A stretch of 64,000 bases of DNA from Cucumis sativus (Eukaryota > Streptophyta > Magnoliopsida > Cucurbitales > Cucurbitaceae), in contig NC_026660.2 of NCBI RefSeq assembly GCF_000004075.3, forward strand, positions 29,639,498 through 29,703,497, in the 5' to 3' direction. Positions 26,050-39,100 of this stretch are shown here, one piece after another. Numbering within the stretch: the stretch's first letter is position 1; the number at the start of each line of letters is the position of its first letter. Position numbers and translations under genes: made by a program. Under the pieces are notes generated by a model, which did not search any database, was not told the origin of the DNA, and saw only the letters and a program-made list of their open reading frames with translations.

Positions 26050-26230
26050 ATGGTGAAGGTTTGTTAGCTGTTAAGCGAGAGTGACTTGGGATGAATTCGC
26101 TGCTTATGGTTGAATTTGATGCATCGGGGGTTATCAAACTTCTTAATGGAATAGTTTCTTTACTTTCTAATATTCAGATTTTTATTGAAGATATTGCTTT
26201 ATTTTCTTGTCACCCCTTGTAAGAAAAACA
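26050..26230 (+). mobile_element. Possible decayed RNase H-like fragment of a retroelement
   Basis: One frame reads NSLLMVEFDASGVIKLLNG and continues with SLLSNIQIFIEDI. This resembles the plant RVT_3-type RNase H segment (a V-E-x-D motif, then V-I-x-L-L-N, then I-x-x-D-I) carried by non-LTR retroelements and by genes derived from them. The piece is short and plainly decayed, with no ends or partner domains visible. Chance resemblance cannot be excluded. Confidence 0.35.
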
Positions 26231-28019
26231 AGTATGTTGATGTTACCACATCTTTGACTTCCTTTCAAGAGTGTTCTTTAAACTGAAAGAAGTTTTGTCA
26301 AGCAATCTCTGGGGTCCTCTCAAGGGTATCACTCTCTCCAACATCCTGAAAAAGGAGGTTGGGAGTTGAGTTGTTTGTTACTTGTTACGTTGACTTTACC
26401 TCTAAAAGAAACAAAAACAAAACATAATATAAGAATAGTAGGGTGTTCGATTTTCAGGTTTTGTAAACTATGCTTATTTTATAACATTCGGTTTTAAAAT
26501 CTTCAACAGATATAAAAATACTGTGCATGAGTTTAGAAATTCAAAGTTACTAAAACAGTTTTCAAAAGACTAAGAAAGAAAGAAACCCGAATAAGCAGGT
26601 TAGAGGCGTTACAGAATTCAATATTATAATTAAATTTGGTAAAGTAAACATGGTCGATACGGATGTTACAGATTCTCCAAATAATTGTAATTATGTTAGG
26701 TAAAGGCCAAAACTATGTCGTTCCTTTTTTTAATATAATAAAAATAAAGGAAGTTTGAAGGAAAAAACAATGATTATGAAAGGAGAAAACAAAGAAAAAA
26801 GACACATGGAGTCGGGTGACGTGTCGATGCACTCCTGGCTCCTCATATCTTATTCATACAATCATACTCTTTAAGAGTATCATTTGAAGAGGGAAAAGAG
26901 GTTCCAAGTCGCAACCATAACGCATAAACAACTCAACTCAACTCACCCACCACCATACACCACACTCTTTTAATTAACATATCTCATTCCTCAAAACAAA
27001 TCATTCTTTAATTCATTGTCCTTTTTCTTTTTAAAGCAAATCATTTCTTCCTGTTATGTATTGTCATTATATAATGCACTGCGATGAATCAAGACAAAAA
27101 CACCCCCTAAGCATTGTCAGCTTACAAGACAGAAAGTTTTTGAACGTCTTAGAAAAAACTCTTTTTAAAATTCAGAACTCCAACTTTGTGTCTCTTATGA
27201 AACCACCGTTGAATTCATTGAAATGACACCTAGTTCAGTAGTGGAGAAATATGATTGAATGACTCAAAGTTTGTCTTTTAACTTGAGTAAGTTATCACAT
27301 AATAGAGCCTAAAGCCAACCACGAACATTATAACAAGCCCCTTCTCTTTTTCTCAATTTAAACACCAACATAGAATTGCCTTGGATTTATCCCACCATTC
27401 CATAACAAAACATTCATTATTTGATTATGTAAGGTCAGTAATCATATATCAAAACCAAAACCAGTCTCATCTCTCCAATATCATTAACAAAAAAATGTAA
27501 CTACACAAGAAAATCAAAACTTCAATATGTAAAATCAATAATCATATTAGATTTTTTTCCCCTTTTTGTTTTTATTTCTTCATATGCTTCATACGTACAG
27601 CTTATAAATGTCTGCCAGTGCCAAATACACAACTTTCACTTTACTCTCTCTTAGTCTCCACTCTAAGCTAGCCTTCTCGAAGTCAAAACAAGATTACATC
27701 ACACACACCTTTTGAAGATTACATATTAACATCTAATAAATCACCACTTTTTTTTCTTCTTCTCTTTGTTTCTTTTTTTGTTCTACTTGCATTGAATCTA
27801 AAAACCCCACTCTAGAGAGGCAACCAAATTACAGAGAAGCACAATGAACAAAAACAAAAACAAAAAGAGAAGCTCAAAAGAAACAAACAAAATGAAGGAA
27901 GTTATCATACAATGGGGTTGGAGCTTAAGTTAGAGCAGAGGAGAAGAAGTCAAAGAGAATGAAAGAAAAGCATACCCTTTTCTTCTTTCCCTTATTTTAT
28001 CTGTTATCCGGAAACTTCT

Positions 28020-29423
28020 TCATTCAGTATCTGATGGTATATGTGAAGGATCACCAGAATCCTCCACCTTCAGATTCAACAATGCTGGCTTCAATTCATT
28101 GTTACAGAACTGCTCATACTCTTCTTTATCTCCCCCTTTCCTCTTCACCTCTACCATCACCAATTTCGGCGTTAACTCGAATACCTCAGCTGCGATTGTC
28201 AATGGCCCTTTCACTCCTTCCCGTGACCCCTCTAAACTAACCCTGCAATCCTTCTTCCTCACAGTGAAACTCACCAATTTTGCAATCTCCTCCAATTTTG
28301 ATATAATCTTCGACACCGGAGCACTTGACACAAATCTTGCCTCTTCCCCTCCATCTTCAAATAATCCAGAAAGATCAAATCCCGGTGAAAACGAAATTAT
28401 ATCAAATGCATTCAAACTCGCGGGTCTTGGGAGTGAGGTAACCTTTCGTCTGGTCTCAATTATTTCGGAATCCGATTCCGATTGTGACTGATCCGACAAG
28501 GAATCAACATCATCGGTATCATCCTCAATGCTGCATACCTTATCATCTTCGATGTAGAATTTGATATGCTTATACCCCTTTTTGAACCATCTATTCTCCA
28601 TGATTTCAGGAATTGTGAAACGAGTTTCGGGATTTGTATCTAAAAGACGTGTTAGAAGTCGAATTAGCTCCGGCGAGAACCATCTCGGACAACGGAACTC
28701 CCCTTTGTAAATCTTCTTATACATTGCCATAATGTTTTGGTCGTGGAAGGGTAAATAACCTGCCATTAAAACAAACAGAATAACCCCACATGACCAAATA
28801 TCGACCTTCGCGGCCTCGTAGCCTTTCCGGGCCAAAACCTCCGGAGCCACATACGCCGGAGTACCACAAAAAGTATGAAACAACCCATCTTGTCGAATTT
28901 GATCGGAGACGGCGCTGAGGCCAAAATCGGAGACCTTGAGATTCCCATTCTCATCGAGCAGTAAGTTCTCCGGTTTAAGGTCGCGATGATAAACACCACG
29001 GGCGTGACAGAAAGCGACGGCGGAGATTAATTGCTGAAAGTACTTCCGTGCGACCTCTTCCTTCAATCGGCCCTTGGAGACCTTCTTGAAAAGCTCACCT
29101 CCGCGGACGTATTCCATAACGAAGTAGATCTTGGCCTTAGTGGCCATAACCTCGAAGAGTTGCACAATATTAGGATGTCGAACACGTCGGAGGATTGAGA
29201 TCTCGCGTTTGATGTGAGCGATTAAACCGCCCTTGAGGATCTTCTCCTTGTCGATGACTTTAATGGCTACGCTATCGTTGGTTTTGATGTTTCGGGCATG
29301 GTAGACCTTGGCGAAGGTGCCATGGCCAAGGAGCTTCCCGATCTCGTATCGGCCAAGGAGAAGGGCGGGCATATCTTTCCTGGTGGTTTCGGTCTTCTTG
29401 TCAGGGTCGGGCCGGTCGGCCAT
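28020..29423 (-). CDS. CBL-interacting protein kinase (CIPK12/18/19 type)
   Basis: A 467-residue Ser/Thr kinase of the SnRK3 family in one exon, as in the intronless CIPK clade. CIPKs are recruited by calcium-bound CBL sensors and phosphorylate ion channels and transporters in stress and nutrient signalling. The kinase domain covers about residues 26-280: glycine loop GHGTFAKV (33-40), Lys55, HRDLKPEN (146-153), DFG (166-168) and APEV. The activation loop has the CIPK form [20 protein letters not shown]. The NAF/FISL motif [18 protein letters not shown] (338-355) binds CBL and autoinhibits. The PPI region after [12 protein letters not shown] would bind ABI-type PP2C phosphatases. The linker at 298-322 is acidic and serine-rich. 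All catalytic residues are present. It closely resembles Arabidopsis CIPK12 along the whole length. Confidence 0.96.
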   Translation of the reverse strand: MADRPDPDKKTETTRKDMPALLLGRYEIGKLLGHGTFAKVYHARNIKTNDSVAIKVIDKEKILKGGLIAHIKREISILRRVRHPNIVQLFEVMATKAKIYFVMEYVRGGELFKKVSKGRLKEEVARKYFQQLISAVAFCHARGVYHRDLKPENLLLDENGNLKVSDFGLSAVSDQIRQDGLFHTFCGTPAYVAPEVLARKGYEAAKVDIWSCGVILFVLMAGYLPFHDQNIMAMYKKIYKGEFRCPRWFSPELIRLLTRLLDTNPETRFTIPEIMENRWFKKGYKHIKFYIEDDKVCSIEDDTDDVDSLSDQSQSESDSEIIETRRKVTSLPRPASLNAFDIISFSPGFDLSGLFEDGGEEARFVSSAPVSKIISKLEEIAKLVSFTVRKKDCRVSLEGSREGVKGPLTIAAEVFELTPKLVMVEVKRKGGDKEEYEQFCNNELKPALLNLKVEDSGDPSHIPSDTE

Positions 29424-31323
29424 TGAAGAAGAGAAGAAAATTGGGGGAAAATGCAGAGGCGGCGGAGGAAGGATTGTGGGGTTATGTGAGAGATTAATTT
29501 GGAGGGAAATGCTGCAGCATTAAAATAGATGGCAGCTTTTTCGGGATGAATTTTGCTGGATTTGGGGTTTCAGAATTGAGAAGTGAGAATTGAGAATTGA
29601 GAATTGAGAGGAGGCCGTGATTGTGAAACGATAAAAGTTTTTATTTTTATTATATATTTCCTGATTTTGGAAAGAGAGAGAAATAGAAAAATAGAGAAGG
29701 AGAGAAGGAGAGACGGTGGGTTTAAATATACGATTGGAAACCAAAGGAGGCGTTATGTTAAATATTATTATGTTTATGTTGTGGCTGTGCCTCTGCTTCT
29801 GCCTCTCGCCTTTAGGTATATACCATTACACATACCCATCACTATTATAGCTATTAGGGATTTTGTGTTGTTGGATTCTCTCAAACATCATTGCCACCTA
29901 TTCTTCCAAACTTCTCTTTCACAACTCTATCCATCCATTTTTTCTTTCCTTTTCTTCTTCTTTTTTTTCTTTTTACTTCTAAAATAATAACTTCTTTTGT
30001 TTTTTCATATTAAATCCCACCTTATACTTTTTGTTTTTAATTCACAACCTAAATCCATTCATGATATAGAATAACACACACATTCACGTTTTTCCCTATC
30101 TCTTCTATTACTTCACAACCTATATTATATATTTTCTATCAACCAAAACATTCGAAAATTAACATACCCAATATTTTTCTAAAGCAACCACAAAAACTAG
30201 AAAACTGCTAAACTATCTACAATTGAAGTTAAAAAGTATGTAATAAAAATGTACAAGTTGCCTTCCCAATACCAACCATAGGTTAACTAATGTTAATAGA
30301 TTTCAAATAGTATAAATTTGTGTCATAAACTCCAACTACGATTAGAATCTATTAGAGGTAACGCATTATATAGTTTATAGATTCTATCGATGAATATCTC
30401 ATATTATTTATATATAATTAATTTTAACGACTTATATAAAGTTATATCAATGACTTAAAAACTATTATCTCCAACATATTCTATCGGGGATAAAATTGAA
30501 GGGATGATATAAACTTATACGGTAAAGTTTGTTGCAATCTTGTGCCCCATTATTATAACTAAAACAAGTTAATAAATAGTTAATATTTTAAGTAGAGTAA
30601 TTATTTTAATGGTTTATAAGGATGTGAAACCAAAATTGTAACGTTTAACTTTTTGAAAAGATGTATCATTTTCATTAACCTCGAACACATATGACACGTG
30701 TCAACTATCTCTAAATTAGCCTCCTTTATCCGTTGGATCTTCTCTCAGTTAGGACTAAGAACTATTCTCAAAGAAGCTATAATTAGAAAGTTTAGTAGGG
30801 CTTTTCCAAACCCACTTTGTGTCACCCTGCCTCAATTTATTATAAACAATCCAATTCACACCTCTGCTCCAACTATCGTAATAATGAAATAGTAATTATA
30901 ATTTTAATGATTCTTTTAAAAGGAAATTCTAAAAATTGGCTGGAATTTTTAGACAATTTTGAAATACCATCTAAAAAAATCCAAATCACAATAAAATTCG
31001 ACAACAAAGCCATTGAATACAGTGTGTTATTTACTAAGTCATTTTTGTAACTATTTTTTGACATTCCATGTTTAGAGATGAATTTTGAATTATTCCTTCT
31101 CTGCTTTTACACACACATATATATAGAATCATTAAGATGTAATTTGATTGGTTTTTTATTTAATGTCTTAATTGATTTTCTTTTAATCAGTCGCGTAAAA
31201 GGCGATTTAACTTTTTTATTTTGTTTCAAAGCATAAAAATGTTTTGTCCTGTATGATAAAAAGAATGCTTTTTTTATATTTTACTAGATTTCGACTAATC
31301 ATCAACCCAAATTATAAGCTTTG

Positions 31324-31412
31324 AAGTCATCAATGTAATGTTGGTAAGACATCTAATATTTAAATAAAGTAATTTCTTAAGTCATCGATGCTGTGTTGGT
31401 AAGACATCCAAT
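31324..31412. repeat. Imperfect 34-base direct repeat pair
   Basis: Copies at 31324-31357 and 31379-31412 share the core GTTGGTAAGACATC and differ at about five positions, with a 55-base period. They begin AAGTCATC in both cases. The origin is unknown. Confidence 0.7.
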
Positions 31413-34064
31413 TTCTTGCATTTCTTTTTTACCAACTTGAAAATGTTTAATTTGTTTATTAGAGAGGGAAAAAAAAAAACTTTGAACAAAGAATCACTCA
31501 CATAAAAATTCAATGAATCCAGAAATAGGGAAAATAAATAAATGTGGGGGAGAAACAGTGCCTACACAAAACTAGCGGGGCCCAATAACAGTAAACTTTT
31601 CTCTGTGGCCAATGCACGTTTCCGTTGAGATGGCGCTGACGTGTCTTCGTGTCCCACACGTCTCCAATATAAAATATCTCTCTCCTTGCATCCTACCTGG
31701 CAGTTGGCACCACCCTAGCTCCCTCAATTTTACATTCTACATTTCCAAACCAAACAATACGGGCTCAACTACGATCTTCATTTAGCAAAGTATTTAATCA
31801 TAATAACAGTGAAAAGATAAAAGCAAAGTACAATGACATATATTTAGCACCTCCGATTTAGTTTTACATGTATATGTATGTATTAAATTTTAAAATGTAG
31901 TTTTAATTATAAAATAACAAGTGGAAGAATTGGGAAAATGAAATCATGAGTTTAGGTTAATGTTTAAAATTTAAATAGTGTGGTTTGGGGTCGGAGTTGA
32001 AATATGTAATGTGGTGTGGTCAAATCTCAAATGTTAAAGATAAGAACGGATAAGGTGAGTCAACTTAGTGGACGGTGTGTGATTTGTTGACACGCATTAT
32101 ATGGGAATTGCATGCGAGGTACACGAAGTTCCCTGTATTGGCGAATGGCACCCCCAAGCTTTTGATTTTTGCACGTCAAGGGGCGGTGACGCGTGACGGT
32201 GAAAGATGGCAACTAATTCTAAATTAGAAATCCATCTCTCCTCTTGGGGGCACCGCACCACTACTTTTTCGTTTGTTTTTTTATATTTATTTTCCAACTC
32301 ATAAATGGCCGACACACTTGCTTCTTTCTCCTTCTTCTTTTTTCCAATAATTTCTTGAGAATTCAAACTATATGCCTATATCATGAGTTTTGTTTCCCAA
32401 AAAACGTGGAAAAAAGGTACCTTTTGCAAATTTGCAAAATATCCCGTTAAGGACTATTTTATGTTGATTTCTTCCAACAATCATTCTTGGGATAGATTTT
32501 GGTATCAATTCCAGCTTACTTACCCGATAAGTCAAACTCATTAAGTAAATCTTTTTAAAAGTGAAACTTCCAAAATTGCAATTGAACTCAAAAGAAAAAT
32601 GTATATAATTTTCAACAAGTATCAAAGTTGTAAAACATATGGATCACAAACACACGAAACAAAACTCATGATATAGGTATGTAAATATGTTTTTAATTTG
32701 AATGTAGGTGAGAATGGTTTTATGATATAGAGTTTTGGAGAAAAGATGAAGAAGAGTGAGATTGAAATAAATAAAAGAAATTGGTAGTGTTATTGAAAAT
32801 TGAAACAGTATAACCGTGTCCTAATAAACTCCACGTAAGCAGAAGTTAGCTTTGTGAATCAATATTATTATAAATTAAGAAATGAGAATAATCTAAAAAT
32901 AAATTTGGTTGTAAATTAAATATAATATATGTTCCCTTCTTTTTAAAGTCAAGATTGAAGAGAGAGTACTTGAAAGTTGCAACCAATATAACCGCCCAAC
33001 CACTTATCTATCAACTTATATTTGCCATAAAATAATGAGATCAACGGTAGGGATGCCACGATGGATACGTATATGTATTATATTTGACCATTTTTAATGT
33101 CTCTTTCATTTCTAAATAATTAATTATAACAATTTAAGGTCAACATTCTTACGAATTTTGTCCATTTCAATTAATATTCTCAATTAAAACCCCATTTATC
33201 GTCAACTTAAATCTGACACAGATGGGTTTTAGTTGGCCAATCTTTTAAATCAAAATTTTTAAATATATATATATATTCATTTTCACAAAAAATGTAGTTT
33301 GGATAAGAACATTACTAAGCTTCCTCACACACACACACACACATAAACATGTATATATATATATTAGTATTATAACATACTTTTTTTAGTCTATATTATA
33401 TATATATAATTAAGTAGATCTGTTAAGAGAGGAGAATAAGTAAAATTGTATAAGAAACTTTTGATAAAATATTTATATATGGTATACTTTAAAATAACGA
33501 AATATATTTTAGGGTTATTTAATATGATCACAGTACGTGCAGGTTTGGTTTTTCAAACCTAGCTTGTGAGTTTAATAAATGTTTGAGTACTTTTAAATTT
33601 TCCAAATGCCCTCCTCTTCTTTTTAAGCTTATCTATCCATTCATTTGATCTAAAGTGTTTAGAATAAGTATTTGAGCATTTGTGGTTGTGTCTGATATCT
33701 CTTACGTCATCAAATGATGGTAAGTGACAAATATAAAATAATTACATATATGGCATAAAAAGTAACCAAAGACTAAAGAAATATACATTCAACTGCCGTT
33801 TTGAATTCTTCAAAATTTTAAATTAAACTACAAGTGATAACTTTCTATTTGCATCATTCCAAGTGCTTGTTTTCGGTTTTTTCAAATTGAAAAACTATCA
33901 TAAAACAGCTATTAGTGATACCAATTTAAGAAACTATAAAATATAATATCGTATGATGGTGTCATATTTTAGTTTTGGTGTAACTTACAAAAGAAAAAAA
34001 AAAAAAATAACAAAGATCCTAAAATCTCTTTCCATTTTTTAGCACAATAGCCCTAAAAGAAGGG

Positions 34065-34345
34065 TGGGCTTGGTTGTAGCCCGTTGGGCTTTTCATAGTT
34101 ATGGCCTCAATGCCCAAAAGAGTAAAGAGTAAAGGGTAGCCGACACGTCTGATTGAGTGTCTACGGTGGATGGGCCATGGGCTCGATGATTAATGCCTTT
34201 TAAACACGGATGTTTCAGTGGCAGCCGAACAAACGCTGAGTAGTCAAAGCTCGTCACTCCTCCACGCTGACTGTTGGAATTTAGGGTCAGAACCTATTTT
34301 GAAAAATTGACCATTAACCTACTTTTGGTTGTGCCTAAACCCTAA
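34065..34345. promoter_or_regulatory. Site II / telo-box cluster without an obvious gene
   Basis: TGGGCY motifs occur at 34065, 34085, 34171 and 34178, with an AAACCCTAA telo-box at 34337-34345. Site II plus telo-box is the classical arrangement of promoters for ribosomal-protein and other housekeeping genes. No reading frame with coding character follows on either strand before the BIN2-like gene at 36149. It could be a distal promoter of that gene, a non-coding RNA promoter, or a relic. Confidence 0.45.
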
Positions 34346-36012
34346 TCCCTACTCCAAAATTAATATAAGATTTTAAAAATAAATAAATTATAATACTATG
34401 TTTAAAAACCTCAGGATACAATACATGGTGTGTAAGGGTAAAAGGTAATAAAACAACAACACCAACAAATTTTGAGTAAAAGGTGATGAATGATGTGAAA
34501 AAAAGAAAGAAAGAAAGAAATAAGAAGATTTGAAGATTGAGCACGCCAAAGGGGTAGCATCATGATTAATCTTGGGGGGTTTTCTTTTTTTCCTTTTCTC
34601 CAGCGGCACATAAAGTGAGACCTGATTTTCTTTTATTAAAAGTAGGGAATTTGGATGGAATTAGTGGCTTTTGAGAAGGCAAGTGTGTGCTCTCGTTCTG
34701 AATTAAGAAAGGTGTGGATGAGTAAAATGTGGATGCATGGTCAAACTTTTTTTTCTTCCCCCACCCTTGAAATCCACAAAGTTACTTTAACCTCCCCCCC
34801 CACTGCCACTCACTCCTAATTCCAAAATTCCCTTTTTTTTTTTTTAACACAAACGTCCTCTTTCCCATATCACATGTTTCAATTTCATAATGTATCCTTA
34901 AGCGTTTACTATAGCCATGTTCAAAATGATGTTATTGAGAAAAGTATATATTAGGGGGTTTGGTATGGGGGTGATGAGTGGAGAATGAATTTGCAACTTA
35001 AATTCAAATTTGGTATTGGCTAGGTAGGTAGGCAGATTGACAAAATTTCACCCTATAAAAGTAAATGATGTTTGAATATAACCTTTTTCGATATGTTTTT
35101 TTTTTAGTTTGGATGATCAAATATATAAATAGGGTAAAAATATTGGGGGGCGGGGGTTTGATGTTTTCAATTCTTCATTTTAGCTTTTGTTGGTAGTGAT
35201 AGTAAGAACAATAATTTGATGGTGAAGTGTACATGTTTTATTCTGCCTGCCAATTCAATGTCATTTTCTTACGTCCTAATTACAATTTGACTTTTATATC
35301 CCAATGTTTCTTCTTCCTTTTCCCATTTTTCTCTTTTTACCCCTTCCCCATTTCCTCTTTTCTCATTCTAAGTAACATGCACACACCAACACACTCAAAT
35401 AACAAAATCAAAAGAATGAAAGGTGGTATTTGGACTTAAAGTTATGCTAAACTTAACAAACTTGACCCTCCGTTTGTTTAAGAAATGCTTTGAAAACAAA
35501 CAAATTAAATTTGGAAAAATAGTAATAAAAAAAAGAAAAGATAGAATGAAAGAACAAAGAAACCATAAACCAACAAATTATGATGAAATACAGATTTCAC
35601 ATGGACCCATATTCTTTGATTATTGATATAAGAAAAGATATGCAAGAAAAAAGAAAAAGAATATAGGGGGGGGGGAATGATATTTTATGATGTCCACTTA
35701 AAAAGAGCAATAATTAAGGGAGAAGGAGAAACACAGCAGGTGGAGAAATTATTGGGAGTTGGGGAATGGGCAATGGGCAATGGGCAGTATGGATGTTTAA
35801 GGGCATTTTAGTCATGTAGACGTCGGCAGCCAGTCTTCGTCTTTCGAAGGTTATTTCCGTCATTTTATTCCTTCCCCTTACAAATCCCTTTTTCAATTCT
35901 CTCTCTCCTACAGTGATAAAGAAGAGTAGGAGAGAGAGAGAGAGATAGAAAGAGAGAGCAAGAATAGAGAGTGCTGGAATCACATGGCCTTGTTTTCCTG
36001 TCACCTCTCCCT

Positions 36013-36086
36013 TTCTTCTTCTTCTTCTTCTTCTTCTTCCCTCCCATTACTGCAATCCCCTTCTTCTTCTTCTTCTTCTTCTTCCT
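36013..36086 (+). repeat. Two (TTC)n tracts in BIN2-like leader
   Basis: About nine TTC units at 36013-36039 and about eight at 36061-36084, less than 140 bases before the start codon. They are preceded by a GA tract at about 35931-35944. CT-rich leaders are common in plants. Confidence 0.85.
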
Positions 36087-36148
36087 CCTCTTAGTCGCCA
36101 ACTCAACCAACCACTCGCTTCTCTTTCCTTCCTTCTCTGATTCCGGCC

Positions 36149-39100
36149 ATGGCGGACGTTAAGGTACCCTATTACTTATCCCTTTCCCTTTCTTCTTCGA
36201 TTGCAATCTTGGCTTTCTGGGGTTTCGGATAACGGGTCCGATTAGTTGGGGAATGTATGTATATCTGAGCATTGTTAGTAGTGTTCGGGGTTTCCCCCTT
36301 TCGTCTGCTCTATTCTTGAGTTTTGTTAGTTCTTAGGAGTAGGCCGGTGATCTCGTTCGGCATTGTGAGAAGAGGATCAGGAAATACCTTGTGTAAATCT
36401 ATTCTTGCCTGTTTTGATCTGAGATTTGGATGATTTTCTTTCTGCAGACTTTCTTGGCTGTGTTTGTTTTCATTTCTGTACTCATGAGAGCTTCTGATTA
36501 TGACTGATTCTGAGCTGTTGATCTCTCTCCAGTATTCAAGATTTTTTTTGTTTGTTTCTTTACTGATCATTTTTTAGTTTAACTCAGCCCGATGCATCTA
36601 CGTTAACTCACTTTATTAAAGATATATGACGCATATATATATTTTTTATGCTACGTGAACTAATTTAATTTATAGATCGCGCTTGCTACCCTTTGTTTGA
36701 CATTGATTACTGTTAAATTACTTGCATGGTATAGCTCAAACTTTTCTTCCCTTGCCTGTGAATTAATTTTCTATTGAAGATTTTCCTCCGGAGGTCAAAG
36801 CATTTCTGTTCATTTTTTATTTGGTTTCAGCAACTCCTTTTCTTGGATGATTTATTTTCCTACACCCATTCTTTTTTAGCACTTTTAAGGGATCACTGTT
36901 TGTTGGTCGTTCCTTCTTTCTTCTTCTATTTTTTTTTTTTAGAATTCAAAACCGTTGCTCCGTTTGTTAGGGCTTCATTTTGATAGTTGTTTATTGAGTT
37001 TCTATTCAAAGATTTGTAATCTTTAACGTGGTTAATCAACTCTAAACAATCAGCTATTCAGTTCCAATTATCCAATTGATTCCTTCCAACCTCATAACAC
37101 AGTATATACTTTGCAGGAAATGCCAGGCCCTGTCATTGATGGAAATGATCCGGTTACTGGTCACATAATATCCACGACTATTGGAGGCAAGAATGGGGAG
37201 CCCAAACAGGTTAACATTCACGTTAAATCCCATTTCGCTTACATTCTATTTCTCCTATGTTTATGCTACAAAATATGGAGATTTGAACTTCCATGTTGCT
37301 GTTCAGCAGTCTATATGCTTCTACACAAACTTATACGTCTGCTTTTTCTTGATCCTTTAGACCATAAGCTATATGGCAGAACGTGTTGTTGGGACTGGAT
37401 CATTTGGTATTGTTTTCAAGGTATTCTACATGTTATTCCTTTAGCATTTTGATCCTATTGACACTTTCTTGATAAAATAAGACTGTAACGATGCGCAAAT
37501 GTTCTCTTTCTCAGGCCAAATGCTTGGAGACTGGTGAAAATGTGGCTATAAAGAAGGTTTTGCAGGACAGAAGATACAAGAATCGTGAACTCCAGTTAAT
37601 GCGTGTGATGGATCATCCAAATGTCATTTCTTTGAAGCATTGTTTCTTTTCCACTACTACAAAAGACGAACTTTTTCTCAACTTGGTAATGGAATATGTC
37701 CCTGAAACCATGTTTCGGGTTTTGAAGCATTACAGTAATGCAAATCAAAGAATGCCGATCATCTATGTCAAATTATACATGTACCAGGTATAGTATTTCC
37801 TCCATTGTAATCTCAACTTTCTTGATCAAGGCATTGGCCTTTTCTCATGTCAATTGTTGTTTCTTTCAGGTTTTTAGGGGTCTGGCCTATATCCACACGG
37901 TTCCTGGAGTTTGCCACAGAGATTTGAAGCCTCAAAATATTTTGGTATTGCTCTTTGATGATTGGAAAGTGGATTTGGAAATTGAGATGAGTTTTTTGTT
38001 AGAAAGAACATTTGTAGTCCTATACTTCTGTTAGATGACTGCCTAATGTCCTGCTTGGTTTTTGCAGGTGGATCCTCTTACTCACCAAGTTAAAATATGC
38101 GACTTTGGAAGTGCAAAAATGCTTGTACGTTGATAAATTTTCAATATCTTGTTTCTTTCACTTATATTGTTTTTGACAGTTCTAGAGTGTAGCACTCGAA
38201 CTTTTTATTTAGTTTGTTAAAAAACTTAAAAGCTCCAATTTTCCTTAAGAAAGCATATTTACTATTGGCACTTAGATTCAAGATTGGCTTGTTACATTGC
38301 ACGCTGCACTTATAAATCTTGCAAGGCTTTTTCATGCTCATAAGTGAGAGCTCAAACAACATACTAGGATCAATTGTAGTTCTCTCTAGGTTGTATGGGG
38401 TGTGGGCTTTGGGTCCATACGTCAGTTTACCTTGTCATAAGAGTTCACTAGATAGTGGTCACTCACTTTTACAAAGCTTTTCGTGGGGTCTATTTGATTA
38501 ACAAAACCAGGAGTGAATCACCGTGGTTACATTACAAACTCAGATGGACTAATTATATTGTAAAGACTACTGTTTTTGGGGTTGCATTTTCAAATATTCT
38601 TAACTAGCTGCTTAGAGTATAAATAGTCTATGAGGTTCTCAATTCTAAATGCTGTATGAGGCCAAGTAGTTATTTATTTCTTTTGCAATTATTTTAATAA
38701 TTGCAATCCTGAGATGTTTTTTTGGATGGTCAATACTGTCTTACGAAAGAAAAATGATACTGTAAACAAGGATCATAAATGAATTTTGTTTGATCTTTGT
38801 ATGCTATATTCCTATCAAGAGTAGTCCTGCTACTATTTGGATGAGTAGAAAGAAGTTAGTTAATTGCCAAGGCTTTAAAGTAACAGATGCTATATTTTTT
38901 CTGCCCCATTTTCGGCGTTGTCTTATTCTTGTAAACTTATCCATGTGCTCCAGATGAAAGGTGAAGCCAATGTTTCATACATATGTTCACGCTTCTATAG
39001 AGCACCAGAACTCATCTTTGGAGCTACAGAGTACACAACTTCAATAGACATTTGGTCTGCTGGCTGTGTCCTTGCAGAGCTACTTTTGGGACAGGTAAGC

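Larger units (their letters stand above)
23217..28019. other. Intergenic spacer upstream of the DOG1-family gene
   Basis: Holds the DOG1-family promoter, including a 96-base tandem duplication about 500 bases upstream of its start (separate entry), and a short decayed RNase H-like fragment near 26050-26230. A GA-rich stretch lies at 23655-23672. No other gene is supported. Confidence 0.6.
29424..36148. other. Long spacer between divergent CIPK and BIN2-like genes
   Basis: The flanking genes diverge, so both promoters lie here. Two blocks, about 31560-31720 and 32040-32260, are clearly less AT-rich, carry ACGTGTC/CACGTC-like motifs and one TATA-like sequence, and could be regulatory. A promoter-like cluster sits at 34065-34345 (separate entry). 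A 34-base direct repeat pair is at 31324-31412. An AC run lies near 33325-33342. CT-rich and TTC repeats close to 36149 are probably leader of the BIN2-like gene. No coding region is supported. Confidence 0.55.

Noticed and set aside
28099-28491. 130-residue plus-strand frame
   Set aside because: Antisense shadow of the CIPK gene.
35865-36162. Poly-Lys and poly-Phe frames near the BIN2-like start
   Set aside because: Translations of the TTC repeats in the probable leader.
37111-38034. Frames running from BIN2-like exons into introns
   Set aside because: Intron read-through; canonical splice sites and family conservation define the exon edges.
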